DNA of 64,000 nt from Anthopleura xanthogrammica. Taxonomy: Eukaryota > Cnidaria > Anthozoa > Actiniaria > Actiniidae. The stretch is taken from the NCBI GenBank assembly GCA_964019055.1, contig OZ025220.1, forward strand, positions 9,911,598 to 9,975,597. Reading direction: 5' to 3'. Position numbers and translations under genes: made by a program. This document shows, one piece after another, positions 1 through 10,759 of the stretch. A model generated the notes under the pieces. That model had not been told where the DNA came from. It did not search any database and saw only the letters and a list, made by a program, of their open reading frames with translations. Position 1 is the stretch's first letter; each line of letters starts with the position of its first letter.

Positions 1-231
1 CTTGTTGCTTGTTGCTTGTTGCTTGTTGCTTGTTGCTTGTTGCTTGTTGCTTGTTGCTTGTTGCTTGTTGCTTGTTGCTTGTTGCTTGTTGCTTGTTGCT
101 TGTTGCTTGTTGCTTGTTGCTTGTTGCTTGTTGCTTGTTGCTTGTTGCTTGTTGCTTGTTGCTTGTTGCTTGTTGCTTGTTGCTTGTTGCTTGTTGCTTG
201 TTGCTTGTTGCTTGTTGCTTGTTGCTTGTTG
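1..231. repeat. 7-bp tandem repeat (CTTGTTG)n
   Basis: About 33 nearly perfect copies of the heptamer CTTGTTG run from the window edge to base 231. The unit has no stop codon in any + frame, so it gives spurious Leu/Val/Ala/Cys-rich reading frames. It is not the TTAGGG repeat used by most metazoan telomeres. The array continues past the left edge, so its true length is unknown. Confidence 0.95.
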
Positions 232-568
232 CATACCAAGCCCGAAATACAGTATTGGTGATTTTAATTCAAGCAACGAAAGGTCATAACAATATGAATT
301 TTCGCCAGACTTTGTCAGCAGGTTTTTCCAGCATATTTTCTTCTGTTCATTATTTACACATGAATGTTAAACAACATGCAGCATGTAAGCAAGGCAAAAC
401 GTTTACCAATCTTTTTTTGAAATTTCTTTTTTGAAATAGCTGTAGTTACAACCTGTTTTACACGGCGTTCAGTTTCCTTCTTATTCACTTGTTTTACTCC
501 TATTTACGCGAGTTTTTCGGGATATTTTTCAGATTGGTACTGGAAGTGCTTTCAACAATTGTTTTGCC
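232..568. other. GPCR 5' flank, no recognised feature
   Basis: Unique AT-rich sequence between the heptamer repeat and the GPCR start codon. It presumably contains the GPCR promoter and 5' UTR, but I see no convincing TATA box or splice junction. Confidence 0.4.
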
Positions 569-2185
569 ATGGCAGACATCAACAGTTCATCAGCAGAACT
601 CAGTGAAACCTTCACCTGTGCTTTAACACCCCAGTACATCTTGACCTTTGAACGTGCCGTATCTCCCAGTGTAACGATCGCATTGTGTACTTTCAACGTG
701 GTCTTTGCAACCATTGCAAGCATCTTGAATCTACTAGTCATGGCTTCAATCATATCAACGCCAAAACTCCAAACTCCCACCTTCATATTACTCTGCAATC
801 TCGCTTTAACTGACTTCGTCATCGGATTCGTCATCGGTTCAATCGAAGTCGTCTACCTGGTAACGAGGGGAATAGGGGAATACGACATGTTCTGTACTAA
901 CTGGAAGGTTCTGGTGGTTTTGAGCTATATCCTTTGCCCTGCGTCGTTGTACACTATCACTAGTATCAGCTATGACCGTTATCTCTCGCTTCAAATGAAA
1001 ATAAAGTACAAGACAGTAGTGACAAAGAGAAAGGCTTGCGTGACAGTTGTGATCTTGTGGGTGTTGGCTGGTTTAGGTGTCACGCTGATTGGCATCGTAG
1101 GGAAAACCCCGTTCTTGATCCTAGTCTGTTGCGTGACATTTTTCTGTTTGGGTGTGATTATCGACTGTTATTTGCTATGTGGTACAGCGATTCGACAACA
1201 TCAAAAAGAAATCTTGGCTTCAACATCAGTTAGAAAAGCAAAGCCAAAACAAGACAGATCTCGTCAAGAAAACCTTCGAGTGAATAAAGGAAGAAAAGGA
1301 ATAAAACGACCCATCGAATCCTTCGGCCGAGAGTGTGATGAACGAAAAAGACTAGCCAAGTCACGTGATAGTGGAACGATAGACGCCATTGGTCAATTTA
1401 AGTCACGTGATTTGTATAAGGAAGATGACGCCATTGGTCAATTTGAGTCACGTGATTTATATAAGGACGATGACAGCATTGGTCAACGTGAATCGATGGA
1501 AGACGAAGACGATGAGGAGAAGTTTAACAACGAAAGATTTGTTGATATAGAGCTAGAAGACGACGAAAACGCAATGGAAAGTGAAGATGAGTGTTCACAA
1601 TTTTCAACCCAGAATCCGAAAGAAGACTCTGGAAAGCGAAGGCTGACGACGTCATCTGTTAACCGAATGAAACAGGTCGAGATTTTGGGCGGAAAAACAC
1701 AGCGACACTCTCTCGATCCTTCAAACCCGAAATACATCTTGGTAAACAAGGATATCGAAAGTGTCATTGAAGAAGTGGAAATTGAAGGAAAATATGCGAG
1801 AAAGACGGAACTTGGAGACAACAGAAACGATGAAGCAAAACAGAAACACAAGATGAACGAGCAGAAAAAACAGCTAAACGCTCAACAGGCAGATACTTGT
1901 AGGCTAACATTCAAAAAAGCACAATTGTTAGCCGACATTAAAAAGTTCAAGCAAACTCTCCATACAATTCTGATGATTGTCGTGTCTCTCTTTCTCTGTT
2001 ATCTGCCATACATGATAGTTAGTACGTTGGTTAATCTTGGCATTCTAGATATTAGTATATCCTGGGATTTGGCAGCCATGACTGTGTACCTGAACTCATC
2101 CATTAGTCCAATCATTATGTGCACTAGAATCTCTAGTATCAGACAAGCTTGTAGGAGGATACTCAGAAGAATTTTTGGTTGCTAG
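569..2185 (+). CDS. Class A (rhodopsin-like) G-protein-coupled receptor, intronless
   Basis: A 538-residue single-exon receptor. An N-glycosylation site (N5-S-S) precedes TM1 (about 36-62, N54). TM2 carries LALTD with D82; C109 sits at the top of TM3; the TM3 end has an intact D136-R137-Y138. The loop between TM4 and TM5 is very short and has no cysteine, so the usual TM3-loop disulfide cannot form; this is known in melanocortin, cannabinoid and lysophospholipid receptors. There is no TM3 aminergic Asp. TM6 has FLCYLPY (475-481) in place of the usual CWxP, and TM7 reads NSSISPIIM (509-517), so NPxxY is degenerate. Loop 3 is huge (about 213-460), charged, and carries a 15-residue tandem repeat. 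The C-terminal tail is short and ends in Cys. The ligand cannot be assigned. Start chosen at the first ATG that leaves a plausible extracellular N-terminus. Confidence 0.9.
   Translation: MADINSSSAELSETFTCALTPQYILTFERAVSPSVTIALCTFNVVFATIASILNLLVMASIISTPKLQTPTFILLCNLALTDFVIGFVIGSIEVVYLVTRGIGEYDMFCTNWKVLVVLSYILCPASLYTITSISYDRYLSLQMKIKYKTVVTKRKACVTVVILWVLAGLGVTLIGIVGKTPFLILVCCVTFFCLGVIIDCYLLCGTAIRQHQKEILASTSVRKAKPKQDRSRQENLRVNKGRKGIKRPIESFGRECDERKRLAKSRDSGTIDAIGQFKSRDLYKEDDAIGQFESRDLYKDDDSIGQRESMEDEDDEEKFNNERFVDIELEDDENAMESEDECSQFSTQNPKEDSGKRRLTTSSVNRMKQVEILGGKTQRHSLDPSNPKYILVNKDIESVIEEVEIEGKYARKTELGDNRNDEAKQKHKMNEQKKQLNAQQADTCRLTFKKAQLLADIKKFKQTLHTILMIVVSLFLCYLPYMIVSTLVNLGILDISISWDLAAMTVYLNSSISPIIMCTRISSIRQACRRILRRIFGC
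1382..1490 (+). repeat. 45-bp in-frame tandem repeat in GPCR loop 3
   Basis: Two full copies and one partial copy of a 45-bp unit begin at 1382, 1427 and 1472. They encode D-A/S-I-G-Q-F/R-K/E-S-R-D-L-Y-K-E/D-D, followed by a strongly acidic stretch. The repeat keeps the reading frame, so it adds length to intracellular loop 3. Confidence 0.85.
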
Positions 2186-2239
2186 TAATGTTAGAGTGTG
2201 GAAGATGGTGGTACATGGAAAGTGAAGGATGTAGAGAAG

Positions 2240-3180
2240 AAAGGTCGTGTTGATGATGGTGATGATGATACATGATGATGATGATGATACATGATGATGA
2301 TGATGATGGTGATGATACATGATGATGATGATGATATATGATGATGATGATGATACATGATGATGATGATGATACATGATGATGATGATGATACATGATG
2401 ATGATGATGATACATGATGATGATGATGGTGATGATACATGATGATGATGATGATATATGATGATGATGATGATACATGATGATGATGATACATGATGAT
2501 GATGATGATACATGATGATGATGATGATACATGATGATGATGATGATACATGATGATGATACATGATGATGATGATACATGATGATGATGATACATGATG
2601 ATGATACATGATGATACATGATGATGATGATACATGATGATGATGATACATGATGATGATACATGATGATGATGATACATGATGATGATGATACATGATG
2701 ATGATGATGATACATGATGATGATGATACATGATGATGATACATGATGATGGTGGTGATGATGATGATACATGATGGTGGTGGTGGTGATGATGATACAT
2801 GATGATGGTGGTGGTGATGATGATAATGATGATACATGATGATGATGATGATACATGATGATGATGATGATACATGATGATGGTGGTGGTGATGATGATA
2901 CATGATGATGATGATACATGATGATGGTGGTGGTGATGATGATACATGATGATGATGATACATGATGGTGGTGGTGATGATGATACATGATGATGATGAT
3001 GATACATGATGATGATGCTGCTGATGATGATAGTGATGATAATGATGTTAATGATGATGATGGATGATGATGATGGTGATGATACCTGAATTGATGATGA
3101 TACATGATGCTGGTAGTGATGATGATACATGATGATTGTGATATACGATGATTGTGATATTGATGATGATGATGCTATAT
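2240..3180. repeat. GAT-rich compound satellite (TACATGATGATGATGA type)
   Basis: About 0.9 kb of ATG/GAT trinucleotides interrupted every 10-20 bp by ATAC, giving units such as GATGATGATGATACAT, with some GGT variants. It begins about 55 bases after the GPCR stop, so it probably lies in the 3' UTR or just beyond. Related arrays occur at 15.5, 41.6, 47.0, 51.8 and 52.8-57.9 kb. Confidence 0.95.
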
Positions 3181-3192
3181 ATAAGAAAGAGA

Positions 3193-3327
3193 ATAGGCCC
3201 CTTGCAGCACGTCAGAATGCAGCTCAATTTAGAAGACAAAACAATAGGTTTAAATTCCCAGGCGATTGAAATTCTTTTGTTTTGTCCTCCAAATTGAGCT
3301 GCTCTGCTGTCACGTGAAAGGGGTCTT
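3193..3327. mobile_element. MITE-like foldback element, family B, copy 1
   Basis: Inverted termini of about 50 bp: one end contains CAGCTCAATTTAGAAGACAAA and the other its complement, bordered by ggcccc and ggggtc. Other copies lie at 10215-10345, 13553-13915, 41003-41125 and 47966-48077. No coding capacity, so presumably mobilised in trans by a DNA transposase. Confidence 0.8.
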
Positions 3328-3726
3328 TAGAAAGAAAAACAAAGACAAAGAATCGCTTGTAGGAAAAGTTTTTGGGTGATAAGATAAGATAAGATAATAT
3401 TTCTAGTGCAAAATCCAAAATCCGATTGTAGCTAGAAAGAAATAGAGTGAAAATCCTCAGATGAATAAGTAGTAAAATATTTAAGATGGTCTATCGTGCT
3501 TGACATTAAAGAGAACACTACAGAGAAACGAAAAAATGTTGAATAAAAATTTCAAAAAATGTTTAAGATCAAAAAAAGAAATGTAAAATGATAAAATAGT
3601 GAATCCAAATATTTTGGTAATTTAGTTGTCTAAATAAATAAATAATTAATAAATGTAAAACAGTTTTTTTCCATTTTAAATACTCTGATTTAACATGCGA
3701 GAGAACATGAGAGAAGCGCAGGAAAG
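3328..3726. other. AT-rich intergenic sequence
   Basis: No gene seen. An AATAAA at 3542-3547 could serve as the GPCR poly(A) signal if the GAT satellite is part of its 3' UTR. Confidence 0.4.
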
Positions 3727-4105
3727 CAAGTGCCTATCAACCCTGACGGTTTAGTTTGGAAATCACTTCTACATGTAGGGTATGATACGATGGCACAGTT
3801 TTACACGATATGGACTTCTCATTTCAGAGATATAATGGTTTAAAATTTAAAAATACAAATCAGATGACGTCGACTCAGGTCTTGATCCTCTTATCTTGTG
3901 TGTTTTACTACCATTGACTCAGGTAAACTCACCAAAACTCTACTACAACATGTATTTTTGGCAATAAAAATCATTTATTAATTGAAAACTGGCATTACCT
4001 TACAGGATAGTGATTTTGTATTTTAAATGAATTCTGCCATCGCGTATTATACCCTACCTGTAGAAGTGATTTTCGAACTAAACCGTCAGAGTAATAGGCA
4101 CTTTA
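3727..4105. mobile_element. Foldback element with about 60-bp inverted ends
   Basis: The left end (3727-3795, CCTGACGGTTTAGTTTGGAA then CACTTCTACATGTAGGGTAT) is the reverse complement of the right end at about 4040-4105. The 250-bp interior is AT-rich and non-coding. Likely a MITE of its own family. Confidence 0.75.
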
Positions 4106-4112
4106 AGAAAAA

Positions 4113-4262
4113 ATTCACCATTTTCCATACATTGGTTCACTGGTCACAGACAAAACATTCAATCGAGGCTGCAAGGTAGTTTCAAAGGATTATTCGACTT
4201 TGAAACTTGCAGCCCTGACTGAATGCTTTGTGTTTGACCAGTGATTAGTTGTATGGAAAATG
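4113..4262. mobile_element. Short palindromic element (about 150 bp)
   Basis: The halves are near-complementary: CATTTTCCATACATTGGTTC on the left pairs with the sequence ending GTTGTATGGAAAATG on the right, and GGCTGCAAGGTAGTTTCAAA pairs with TTTGAAACTTGCAGCC. It is non-coding and could form a long hairpin. Confidence 0.75.
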
Positions 4263-4533
4263 ATGAATACTGTTTCGATATTTTCGTATGATAAAGTCTT
4301 TTGTCTCCTGTCCTCATTCAGTTCACACCTTCATTTCTATTGGTTCTGTAATTGTCATTTATTTGTTCAATATTTGCTTGAAAAAAAGACACTGTTTAAT
4401 CAGCAAGACATCTGATTAAGTAACATCATCTTTGAACGTCACACACGAACGATAAACAGCCCAGTTTATTTAGCACTGCGTCTTACACGTTCAGAGCATT
4501 TAGAGGCCTGTATTCATTTACGACTGGTGGAAG

Positions 4534-4646
4534 ATGTTCTCTACAGGTAGAAGCATTCTTTGTGGGGTGATATTCTTGATTTTACTTGGGATTGCTCGTG
4601 GACGAGGTAAGCTGACAATGTACTTTAGTTCTCTTTAGTTAGCTCT

Positions 4647-4737
<91 letters not shown>

Positions 4738-7700
4738 CCTCCCTCCCTCCCTCCCTCCCTCCCTCCCTCCCTCAGTTAGTACCATATCTTATTCCTTACC
4801 CAAAAGGAATACATTTTCAGAGGCGTACACGATAACCTTTACTTTTCACTCCATGTACATTTATAGTTCTATATGAAGGAGATCTCATGCTCTTTAAAGA
4901 TGACTACACCAGGCTGAAACATGGTGGTCTAACAAGAGGATTTGCACCAGCACAACCCTGGCCTAATGGTGTTATACCGTATCAGTTTGACTCTGGGATA
5001 GGTGAGGTCTAACTTCATGAAAAATATACGTAATTACTCGTTATTAACAGAAGGAGATTATAAGATAAATTATTGTAATACAAATCCTGAAAATTCACAA
5101 GACGAACAAATCGTATTCAGTATTTGCTATCTTAGGTCTTCCCTGAATGGTGCAGACTTTGTCCCACAGTTCATCCAATCACGGATCACAATAGCCGACT
5201 CTCGATATTCTGGTTGGGTGATCACGCACAAAGAAATTCAAGACGAGGCTCCGGGGAAACAATGGAGTAATCCTAATATATTCTTTTGTTTCCCCGGAGC
5301 CTCGCCTTGAATTTCTTTTTGCGTGATCACTCCACCTGTATATCGAAAGTGGGCTATTCGCTGTTCACCCTTTTTTGAAGTAGAGCTTTTTCGAATTCGT
5401 AAAACACCACTGTGTTCCATGATTACAGAGTCAATTTACTCAGGGTTAGCCTCATTTTAGTGTCAGAATATTCCCAAATACCAACGGTAAAGTAAAGAAT
5501 GCACAACTTCAACAATACAAACACTTTGAAATTCCTCGGACCTTCATTGGAACACGTAAATATCCTACGTAAAATCGAGGCTAACCCTGCGTAAATGAAT
5601 CTGTAGTCAAAGAATACAGCGGTATTTTACGGATTCGAAAAAGGTCTATTGCTGTATCTAGCTGATTTTTTTGTATATGTTTTTCGTTCAGCTGGGAATT
5701 CTAAAGCCAAGAGTGAGATTCTCAATGCAATAAACGAATGGACGTCGAAAACCTGCATAAAGTTCGTCCCTCGTACAAACCAGAAGGCCTTCATTACTTT
5801 CGTCAAGGACAACAACGGGAGGTAACGAACGTAGACGATACGCATGCGTGGTCTTGACCTTTCAATCTCGATCCTAAATCCTGCGCGCGTTTCTTTTGAT
5901 CTACGTTCAAGACGCAAAGGACTGTGGGTCGATATGTCGGTTGCCGTGTTTAATTTCCAAATGGATGACGTGACAATGGAATTTACGATGCAAATGGATT
6001 GTAGCTGAAAAATGCTAAAATTGCAATCAGGATTCATATTTTTTTAAGATTAAATAGTATTTTGACTCTGACTTAATAACTTTTTACTTCAAGACGTTTC
6101 GACTGTAAAACTACATTTCTTTTCAGGTGTGCATCGTACGGTGTTGGTTACTATGGATACCATTACAGTGTTGTGCTGGCCGAGAGGTGCTGGTACCAAG
6201 GAATGATTGTCCATGAATTAGGTAAGCTATAGATTAAGGATGAATGAAAATGCATGGATGGATGGATGGATGGATGGAAGGGATAGATGGATGGATGGAT
6301 GGAAGGGATAGATGGAGGGATGGATGGATGGATGGAAGGGATAGATGGATGGATGGATGAAAGGGAAGGATGGATGGATGCATGGATGGATATGGATGGA
6401 TGGATGGATGGGTTTGGATTGATGGAATAGATACATCCATCGAAATGAAGGTTGGATGAAAGGGATTAAAGGGATAGATGGGTGGGTTGGAATGTAACTT
6501 ATCAAAAGGGAACAAAAACGAACATGATGTTTAATTTCAAATTTATCCTTTGTTTTCCAGGTCACGTGATTGGGTTTCGACACGAGCACACTCGTCCTGA
6601 TCGAGAGAAGTACATCACCATCAAGTGGGATAACATCAAAGATGGTACGTAGATAAAGGGCCTTAACATTCAGTAGAGGGGCCCTTATTAGCCCTCACTC
6701 AAATTCAAAATTGCACCCTATGTGGGGGGAGGGGGCTGTGGCATTTCCACAAAACTTCACTGGCTCGCACCATGCAGCAGCCACACCTAGCCCAAAGCAC
6801 ATTTGCAGGTCTTCAAGAAGACTGACTGACCACCCCCCTTCCCCCATTAACCAGGGAAGACCACCCCTCCCCTACATCACGAAAACTGGATGGGACATCA
6901 TCCTCTCTCATAACCATATTCAAGGAATAAGACAGCTGTCTGTCTTGAGGCATACCAGCATTGACATAATGACGTACAGACTAGACACCTGTTAGTATTC
7001 TAGTATTTGACTATTTTCACTGACAAAACAGCACCGAATTAATAACACGTGAAGTATGAATTCCACGGGCAGCCACCTATACTCCCCTGGGGTTCTGTAG
7101 ATCATATAAGAAACAGCAGAACAGCAGTTCGGCCCAGTTAAACAGCTTTTTCAGCCGGCGAGAGCAAAGGAGGGATTTCGGAATTACCCACCCACCTCCC
7201 CTTGCGACGTTCCTGGCTTCACATATCGCTGAACGCACCTCTATCCTGCACTTCCAAATATTTTTCCCCATGCATGTCTAATCTCATACAGTGCAAACAA
7301 TAGAGGTGCAGTTTTGGTAGTGAGAATCGGTTACTATAGGAAGCACAGAAAAGTGCAGCAAACGCTGTATTGCTACTTCTTGCAAGGTTCATCTTCAGAG
7401 AATTCGCAGAGGAAGTGAAGGGAGCTATTATATGATATGAACAACCTAAAGTCCTCAAAACAAAACAATGAAACCTTTAAATGTAGCGAGTGTCCTAATT
7501 GTGTCAACATCAAGTGTTTCATGATGCACAAATCTAAAATTCTAAGGCGCTTTACAAAAGGTGAATAAATGTAATTTCAAAATCTATAAGTATAATAATA
7601 GTAAACAGTAAATCAAAACAATATAAAACAAAATGTAAGTCATAGCATATCTAAAAAATTGAGTATATCTAAAAAAGAAAAAAAATATATATATATATAT

Positions 7701-8099
7701 GAATCTAAAAATATCTACAAGAGTAAAACTAGTATTATTTAACCATATGCTTGTTTAAAAAGAAAGGTTTTAAGATTGCTTTTAAAAATATTCAGGCTAC
7801 TACTATTCTTTATGTCATATGGTAGCTGATTCCATAACTTTGGTGCACAAATTGAAAATGACAATCCTCCTAACATAATCAATTAAACAGCTAGATGACA
7901 TCTACATCCAAGAACTTTTGAACCGTATAATCAGATAACTTAAGTCACTGTTCAAACATGTACTCATTGCCAATACAAGGACAGTATTTTAAATGGTAGT
8001 ACTTCATTTCAAACATTTCTTTCTCTATTTGTCTTCATTTGATAGTTTCCAGTTCTTAAACATAGACTGATAATACACAATGTGGATGATGATAATAAA

Positions 8100-8131
<32 letters not shown>

Positions 8132-9897
8132 TGTCTGATATCGTTAGTCTTTTTAATAAATTGTTTACACAAAGTAACTTTGATCAATAATAATAATAAT
8201 AATGACAATAATGATGATGGTTTATTAAAGATCCATGTAAAAAAATAGTTTATCTCTTTACTAAATATATATGAAAAGGTCATCGTAAAAATAGCTACTA
8301 AATATTAATTGGTATTAGTGTCTTAGTAAGAAAAAATATAGAAAAAATATAATAGTAAAGGATGGTTGTAAAAATGTAAAAATTCTACAGAAAAATAGAA
8401 GTAAATTAGAATAATTATGCTTAATGATCATATATCACATCACCATTTACATAACTCAATCAAGTCTAGGATAGACACCTATTTTTTTTCGATAATGATG
8501 TTAGTCAGTAACAAGTAGCTTACCACTCTTTACATTTTCTTTGGCCCATTCAAAACTTCTCCATTCGTTAGATAAACAGTTAGTTTTGAATCTATTGCTC
8601 TTTCCTCAAGGTTCTTTTTCTCTCGAGCTTTTTCTAGAGCATCGACATATCCCATATATGACCCAATGTCTGCAATAATTCCAACCCCATTGTGTGTATA
8701 TTCTCGTATGCCACCTTTCCATGCCAAGGCATCATCAGTTGCTTGGGGATCTTCAACTTCGCCACCACCATAAAACAGTCCCACCAACTTCCACTCCTCT
8801 ACGACTTGCTTTAATATTGGACAACCTGATGCTCCACGTGGGATTGGGGGGCTCAGTTCAATTGTTGGAACACCGTCATTCACAGCTCTCACTGTCTGGT
8901 CAGTTTTCTTCATTGTGTTATCATCGCCACCATAGTGAATGGCATAGACGTTGTCACCTACTTTAACTTGTCGCTCCTGGTCTTTGTCAATTTCAGCGAG
9001 AGCAGGCAACTTTATCACATCTAGCTGTTCTTGTTTTTCCCAATCTTCGTAGTCATTATTACTACGTCCATACTCCCACTGAATGCCCAGTTTGACCATT
9101 GCGATGTCCTCGTTATTAGGATCAACATATTCACCTGGTTTTAAGTGGTGTACGAAAGCCATACGCGTTCTCTTCTTAAAAACAACTTCTTTTCCATCAA
9201 TGTTGAAGGTGAAACTTGCTTTGGGCAGCAGACTGTGGATCGATTTCGTATCTTTGGCATCATTTTGAAAATTATGGGCCACAGTCATTACCCATCCGCT
9301 TCCATAGTGAAATCCTGTTCCCTTATATCCACCAGCTCGAATTAGGCAAAATCCTTTTCCAATTTGTGACAAAACGTCTTCCCTGACTTCGGTCATTTTG
9401 AAAAGGCTGAGACACTCTGAAACACTGAAACACGGCTGTTTCGACTACGCCATTAGGTTTCAGGCGCGCGCGGCCAAATCTCGTTGCTATTATATGCTGT
9501 TTCTCTTCCTTGCGGCAATTTTGGAATGTTAAGCTAGTCAAAAAATGGTACCTTTAAACCAGGTAGCCTGGTTTCAATATTGTTGGTATTAAGAGAGAGA
9601 TGTAGGTAAGTAAAACTGCAAAGTTTGCTACGATTATTTCTTTTTTTTATGCAGTTAAAGTTTTTTTTTACGAAAAACCATTTCAGCGAGTCCATTCTCG
9701 TTCCCAGACCCTACTCATTAGACAAATCGTAGGATTTTTCGTTAGAAAGCTGAGAAGGCTGGATGAAGAGTTTTAAGTTGTGTTTACTATTTTATAAAGG
9801 TGACTATGGGAGACTGGAAATACCTGAGTTACTTGGACATCATGCAAGCACAGTTACTCTACAAATGTCCAGGTTAGTTCTGTATCCATCCCATCTA

Positions 9898-9928
<31 letters not shown>

Positions 9929-10754
9929 CCATTTATCTATCTATTCAATCATGCATTCTATCCCATCTTATCCCATTTTCTCATTCATTTTTCATCAGGC
10001 AAGTTCGTCTTTTCCAAGATCATCTGTGAGGGTGCCACCGACAGCATCTTGTGTTACAGCAGAAGAAAGATCCAGATAACCTATGCTAACTACGGCAGAC
10101 GAAACATGTTGAAATGTTCATTCTTTCCTTGGGTTTCCTGTAGTTCTGATCAGCTCTCAAAGGTAACGATCGACTCAAACCTGGATAACTGTCACGCGTG
10201 ACACATAACTAAAAGACCCCTTTCACGTGACATCAAACCAGTTCAATTTTGGGGGACAAAACAAAAGAATTTCAATCTCCTGAGAATTGGAACCTATTGT
10301 TTTTTCCTCCAAATTGAGCTGCATCCCGAAGTGCTGAAAGGGGTGTATACCACTTGCGTGACAGCTGAACCTGCCTTGCGTGATAGTGACGGTTTCTGTG
10401 TATTCTGATGGGATAATCAATCATTGGTTCAGAGGAAGTCATCATGTCCGTTTTATGACCATGACCGTGCCAATCCTAAGGCTTAAATGCCATCTCTAAT
10501 ATGAACCAATCAAAGAGCGAGGAATCGCATGTTACCCAATCACAGCACTAGAACATAATAATGGTAACTTGAATCGTACAAATTATAAGCCGAATTTAAA
10601 AGAAATTTTTTTTTTTTCAAAATTCAATTTCCAGTTAAAGTCACTTTGTGATGGAAAATCGAGATGTGACGTCACAGCTTCAAAAGCCATATTTGGTGAT
10701 CCATGTTGGGCAGCGAAAAAGTACCTCGAAGTAGAATACAAATGTTTGGCCTAA
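4534..10754 (+). CDS. Astacin-family zinc metalloprotease with C-terminal SUEL lectin domain (Met-turn exon not found)
   Basis: Exons read: 4534-4606, 4867-5001, 5692-5821, 6127-6221, 6561-6644, 9800-9872, 9999-10162, 10635-10754. A signal peptide ([19 protein letters not shown]) leads to a propeptide with YEGDL, like the astacin FEGD inhibitory motif, then [11 protein letters not shown] at the start of the mature enzyme. The zinc site [19 protein letters not shown] is complete. Exon 9800-9872 ends the catalytic domain ([16 protein letters not shown]). The last two exons encode a SUEL/galactose-binding lectin domain: [20 protein letters not shown] and KYLEVEYKC. Phases agree except between 6644 and 9800: direct joining shifts the frame, and the segment with the SxMHY Met-turn is missing. 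The gene therefore needs an unseen exon, or is damaged or misassembled. The product would be a secreted endopeptidase anchored to glycans. Poly(A) signal AATAAA at 10851. Confidence 0.8.
4645..4775. repeat. (CT)n / (CCCT)n microsatellite in astacin intron 1
   Basis: A long CT run passes directly into CCCT repeats just after the first astacin exon. It could serve as an extended polypyrimidine tract but is more simply a microsatellite. Confidence 0.95.
5190..5358. mobile_element. MITE-like foldback element, family A, copy 1
   Basis: A 169-bp palindrome in an astacin intron. Its ends are AATAGCC..GATATTCTGG and its complement, and its inner arms contain GAGGCTCCGGGGAAAC. Other copies, nearly the same length, are at 14124-14295 and 37358-37526. 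Confidence 0.85.
5388..5643. mobile_element. MITE-like element, family C, copy 1
   Basis: Terminal inverted repeats contain CTCAGGGTTAGCCTC and its partner GAGGCTAACCCTGCGTAAAT; the outer ends are TCGAATTCGTAAAA and TTTTACGGATTCGAA. The interior matches, in inverse orientation, the elements at 44761-45008 and 63640-63795. Confidence 0.8.
6240..6480. repeat. (GGAT)n microsatellite in astacin intron
   Basis: Imperfect GGAT/GGAA tetranucleotide array between astacin exons 4 and 5. The His/Pro/Ser reading frames on the reverse strand follow from the repeat alone. Confidence 0.9.
6645..8529. other. Left part of the large astacin intron
   Basis: No coding exon recognised on the + strand, although the astacin Met-turn exon would be expected somewhere between 6645 and 9799. 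About 7500-7870 is AT-rich and resembles the 3' end of a dispersed non-LTR retroelement (AAGGCGCTTTACAA at its start), but with no reverse transcriptase frame. 8095-8220 holds (TAA)n microsatellites. Confidence 0.4.
8530..9396 (-). CDS. Trypsin-like serine protease domain protein, intronless, nested in astacin intron
   Basis: A 288-residue uninterrupted frame with a trypsin-2 type fold. [17 protein letters not shown] supplies His41, [10 protein letters not shown] supplies Asp97, and [10 protein letters not shown] supplies Ser190 within GxSG, so a full catalytic triad in the expected order is present. A glycine-rich return strand (LVGLFYGGG) and a NGVGIIADI segment follow. There is no signal peptide or membrane segment, so it is probably intracellular, unlike secreted trypsins. 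It is antisense to the astacin gene and lies within its largest intron. No introns are visible, so it may be a retrocopy or a single-exon gene of the FAM111/HtrA-like type; I cannot choose between these. The ATG at 9394-9396 is the first in frame, and GC-rich sequence (about 9460-9480) lies just upstream. Confidence 0.8.
   Translation of the reverse strand: MTEVREDVLSQIGKGFCLIRAGGYKGTGFHYGSGWVMTVAHNFQNDAKDTKSIHSLLPKASFTFNIDGKEVVFKKRTRMAFVHHLKPGEYVDPNNEDIAMVKLGIQWEYGRSNNDYEDWEKQEQLDVIKLPALAEIDKDQERQVKVGDNVYAIHYGGDDNTMKKTDQTVRAVNDGVPTIELSPPIPRGASGCPILKQVVEEWKLVGLFYGGGEVEDPQATDDALAWKGGIREYTHNGVGIIADIGSYMGYVDALEKAREKKNLEERAIDSKLTVYLTNGEVLNGPKKM
9397..9799. other. Right part of the large astacin intron
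   Basis: Probable upstream region of the nested reverse-strand gene, including a GC-rich stretch near 9462-9480 and poly-T runs. I looked for a Met-turn exon here and found none. Confidence 0.35.
10215..10345. mobile_element. MITE-like element, family B, copy 2
   Basis: Begins GACCCCTTTCACGTGAC and ends in the complementary GTGCTGAAAGGGGTG; the inner arms contain the TCAATTTTGGGGGACAAAAC / TTTTTTCCTCCAAATTGA pair. It lies in the intron between the two lectin exons of the astacin gene. Confidence 0.8.
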
Positions 10755-10759
10755 ATATA

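Noticed and set aside
1..231. Telomere end
   Set aside because: The repeat is CTTGTTG, not TTAGGG-like, and unique gene sequence follows at once; a microsatellite is simpler.
2096..3130. Reverse-strand His/Ser/Ile frames
   Set aside because: Shadow of the GAT satellite; composition is explained entirely by the repeat.
5002..5310. Extension of the astacin exon past 5001 into a 102-codon frame
   Set aside because: A GT donor at 5002 in the correct phase matches the next astacin exon; the extension runs into a MITE.
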